In this document: positions 5,564 through 7,417 of the stretch, piece after piece | How the letters are laid out: each line of letters begins with the position of its first letter | Numbering within the stretch: the stretch's first letter is position 1 | NCBI GenBank assembly: GCA_031257695.1 | Contig: JAIROB010000256.1 | Location: 1 to 7,417 of the forward strand | Reading direction: 5' to 3' | Length of the DNA stretch: 7,417 nucleotides | From: Treponema sp. | GTDB lineage: Bacteria > Spirochaetota > Spirochaetia > Treponematales > Breznakiellaceae | Program-made: the position numbers and the translations under genes | The notes under the pieces: generated by a model | The model's database searches: none | What the model was told of the DNA's origin: nothing | Seen by the model: only the letters and a program-made list of their open reading frames with translations

Positions 5564-6610
5564 AGCAATCGAGTCGATTAGGCTTGCAAGCAGGCCGCTG
5601 GAGTCAAAACCGGAAAATGCCCCCCGGGCTTCGCCGATAAGGGCAAGTCCCTGTCTTCTGGCTTCCTCCAGGGCGCCGGAGCCTTCCAGCTCGGCGATAA
5701 GCTCCTCTACTTCGGGCGCCCCGGCGCCGCCTGCCCGGGCCGCCGCAAAACATCGGCTTACCAGGGCGGAATCGTGTTCCTGACGGTAGAGGTAGAGCAG
5801 CACGGGAAGGCTTTTTTTCCCCTCCACAATATCGTCGCCCCGCTTTTTGCCGGGGTTGCCGGTGGTCAGGTTTTTAACATCGTCCAGAATCTGGAAGCCC
5901 ACCCCCAGGTTTTCCGCCGCGTCCCCCAGGGGATCCGCCCACCTGTCTATGTCGCCGGGCTCAATGGCTCCGGCCGCGGCCGCGGCATAGACCCCCAGAA
6001 TCGCCGCAAACCGGGCCAGGCAGCCGGTTTTCAGGCGGCACATCAGGTCGTATTCCGACAGGCGCGGCAGGGGGGCCGATTGTTCGGCGCGGTGCCAGGC
6101 AATGTCCATGGCCTGCCCCAGATGCAGCCGCCGCATATACTCCCCCCACAGCCGGTACACCCGGTTCCGCAGTTCCGGCGGAGCGTCCCAGGCTTCAATA
6201 CAATCGAGGGGGAGAAAATAAAGGAAGCATCCTGAATTGATCGCCGTATCGGTCCCGTAGAGAATATGAGCGGCGGCCTTTCCCCGGCGTTCCTCTGAAT
6301 TGTCTTCTATATCGTCGTGGATAAGGCTGGCGTTGTGGGGCAGTTCCACCAGGGGAACCAGGGCCAGCGCGGCGTCGCCTCCCCCAAGGTTCTCGCAGAT
6401 CAGGATAGTCAGCAGCGGCCGCCACCGCTTGCCTCCCCGGGAAACCAGATCCCAGCCCGGAAGGGTAAGGGACTTCGCCAGCGCGGGAGAAACCGGGCGC
6501 GGCAGGCCGGGAACCGTGCGATCCACCCAGGATGCGTTCGGATTTTCCGGGAGATAGGAATTTAAAACAGCTTCTATGGTAGCCAATCGCTGGATATACT
6601 TTAAATTCAT
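5561..6610 (-). CDS. Isoprenyl diphosphate synthase (GGPP-synthase-like)
   Basis: 349-residue trans-prenyltransferase that condenses isopentenyl diphosphate with allylic diphosphates in the cytoplasm; the product may feed lipid carriers or quinones. Family motifs are in order: GGKRWRP (59-65, IPP binding); first aspartate-rich motif DDIEDNSEERRGK (99-111; Asp99, Asp100, Asp103, Arg108, Arg109); GQAMDIAW (165-172); KTG (194-196); second aspartate motif QILDDVKNLT (240-249; Asp243, Asp244, with Asn247 at the usual last aspartate); and GDDIVEGKKSLP (258-269). The DNSxxRRG, INSxxxxYF, GQxxDIxW and DDxxNL patterns resemble type III (human/yeast-type) GGPP synthases more than the bacterial octaprenyl or FPP classes. 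Ala95, at the fifth position before the first motif, is small, which suggests a product longer than C15. Chain length is not provable from sequence alone. It is first of the leftward gene set. Confidence 0.92.
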   Translation of the reverse strand: MNLKYIQRLATIEAVLNSYLPENPNASWVDRTVPGLPRPVSPALAKSLTLPGWDLVSRGGKRWRPLLTILICENLGGGDAALALVPLVELPHNASLIHDDIEDNSEERRGKAAAHILYGTDTAINSGCFLYFLPLDCIEAWDAPPELRNRVYRLWGEYMRRLHLGQAMDIAWHRAEQSAPLPRLSEYDLMCRLKTGCLARFAAILGVYAAAAAGAIEPGDIDRWADPLGDAAENLGVGFQILDDVKNLTTGNPGKKRGDDIVEGKKSLPVLLYLYRQEHDSALVSRCFAAARAGGAGAPEVEELIAELEGSGALEEARRQGLALIGEARGAFSGFDSSGLLASLIDSIA

Positions 6611-6616
6611 GGCGCT

Positions 6617-6624
6617 ATTTTATA
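6617..6624 (-). promoter_or_regulatory. -10-like box before the prenyl synthase gene
   Basis: On the minus strand TATAAAAT (6624-6617) lies just upstream of the ATG at 6610. No good -35 box is found 15-18 bases further up, and no Shine-Dalgarno sits between the box and the ATG (ATAGCGCC). If this is the real -10, the transcript would be nearly leaderless, as proposed for the LysM-M23 gene. Confidence 0.35.
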
Positions 6625-6666
6625 CGATAAAGACATCGGGGGAAAGACCTCGCATAGTCTCACGTT

Positions 6667-6713
6667 AAATCTAACCATGGGGACCGCGAAATCCCAGGTA
6701 AAAATCTAACCAT
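6667..6713 (+). repeat. Two direct copies of a 12-bp motif
   Basis: AAATCTAACCAT occurs at 6667-6678 and again at 6702-6713, 35 bp apart. The pair lies between the prenyl synthase gene and the transposase remnant, so it may belong to the left end of the insertion sequence (transposase-binding sites). That role is inferred. Confidence 0.6.
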
Positions 6714-6758
6714 AGCCTACTAAAATTAAGCTCTAAAAACAAGCGTTTTGGGGGCGGC

Positions 6759-6863
6759 ATGGAGTTGACTATGAAACAAAGACAAGCTCTGGCGAATGTA
6801 ACAGGGCCCCGGTATCGCACGGCCGGGAAGACGGAAAAAGGCGTTATTCGCAGGCGGGTTTAA
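6759..6863 (+). pseudogene. N-terminal remnant of an IS481/ISNCY-like DDE transposase
   Basis: A 34-codon frame ends at TAA (6861-6863). The first 30 residues, MELTMKQRQALANVTGPRYR then TAGKTEKGVI, resemble the N-terminal helix region of integrase-type transposases of the IS481/ISNCY kind that begin 'MKxRQAxxxxxxxRYRxAxKxEKGxIL'. GGAG at 6761-6764 lies six bases before the ATG at 6771, so the real start may be that second methionine. The similarity ends after Ile30, where sequence belonging to the inverted repeat at 6854-6950 begins. Neither the rest of the transposase nor a DDE core follows on the other side. This is a truncated, inactive relic. The family assignment is from memory of sequence style. 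Confidence 0.5.
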
Positions 6864-6950
6864 TACCCAAGAACCCGCCTTCCGGCGGGGGAGCCTCTGG
6901 GGCGGTTTTGAATCAGCTAACGTATTGGTTTGTGGGGGTATTAAACCCGC
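6854..6950. repeat. 97-bp inverted-repeat element with internal hairpin
   Basis: GCGGGTTTAATACCC (6854-6868) and its exact reverse complement GGGTATTAAACCCGC (6936-6950) bound the unit. Inside, CCCGCC (6874-6879) pairs with GGCGGG (6884-6889) across a 4-nt loop, and AACCCGCC (6872-6879) can instead pair with GGCGGGTT (6853-6860), giving two alternative folds. The unit starts where the transposase similarity stops, so it or its insertion may have broken that gene. Confidence 0.65.
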
Positions 6951-6970
6951 ATAAAATCCATACCTATCAG

Positions 6971-7009
6971 AACCAACCATACCCCGTCCGCTCTGCGGCG
7001 GGGTTGGTT
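6971..7009. repeat. Strong GC hairpin
   Basis: ACCCCG (6981-6986) plus CCGC (6988-6991) pair with GCGG (6995-6998) plus CGGGGT (6999-7004), with one bulged T and a TCT loop, about 10 bp in all. Outer AACCA (6971-6975) can pair with TGGTT (7005-7009) across a small bulge. No T run follows on either strand, so I do not call it an intrinsic terminator. Confidence 0.6.

Positions 7010-7417
<408 letters not shown>

Noticed and set aside
6664..6710. GTTAAAT and ATCTAAC strings resembling integron attC core sites
   Set aside because: The two cores overlap in one place and no correctly spaced partner core with a paired L'/L'' stem is visible; no cassette-like gene follows.
6971..7009. Intrinsic terminator
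   Set aside because: The stem is strong, but there is no T run after it on either strand and no gene ends next to it.

Overview
The window looks like chromosomal DNA from a spirochaete, most plausibly a GC-rich, termite-gut-type Treponema. This is inferred from protein style: a LysM/M23 peptidase, a bifunctional-nuclease/UVR protein, a large acidic two-membrane-segment protein, and a RAYT-like transposase relative lacking HUH histidines. No rRNA or other taxonomic marker is present, so the assignment is an inference. The core (about 1.4-6.6 kb) is tightly packed. Both flanks are gene-poor and full of palindromes and mobile-element debris.

Left flank (1-1418): an open frame running in from the left edge ends inside a 190-bp nested palindrome (144-333). 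A 15-bp tandem repeat follows. Next comes a leftward RAYT-like gene (477-944) that has lost the HUH histidines and has palindromes embedded in its 3' coding end. A 232-bp foldback element with 21-bp terminal inverted repeats (1119-1350) lies just before the promoter of the next gene. A motif of about 22 bp occurs in opposite orientations in the two palindromic elements, so they bracket the RAYT-like gene. This is the most interesting structure in the window.

Core: a rightward gene (1419-3833) encodes an 804-residue protein with two membrane segments, an extracytoplasmic sensor-like domain and a cytoplasmic acidic repeat region. It converges, four bases apart, on a leftward set of three genes. 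In transcription order these are an isoprenyl diphosphate synthase with type III GGPP-synthase-like motifs (6610-5561), a bifunctional nuclease domain protein with a UVR motif (5549-4914), and a LysM-LysM-M23 cell-wall peptidase (4827-3838). The first two are clearly coupled: the gap is 11 nt and the ribosome binding site overlaps the upstream stop codon. The third may be co-transcribed or may use its own promoter. A link between lipid-carrier or isoprenoid synthesis and envelope remodelling is possible but is inferred only from adjacency.

Right flank (6611-7417): a short N-terminal remnant of an IS transposase, inverted repeats, a strong GC hairpin, an AT-rich stretch with no recognisable gene, and a 57-base poly-G run at the edge that is most likely a sequencing or assembly artefact.
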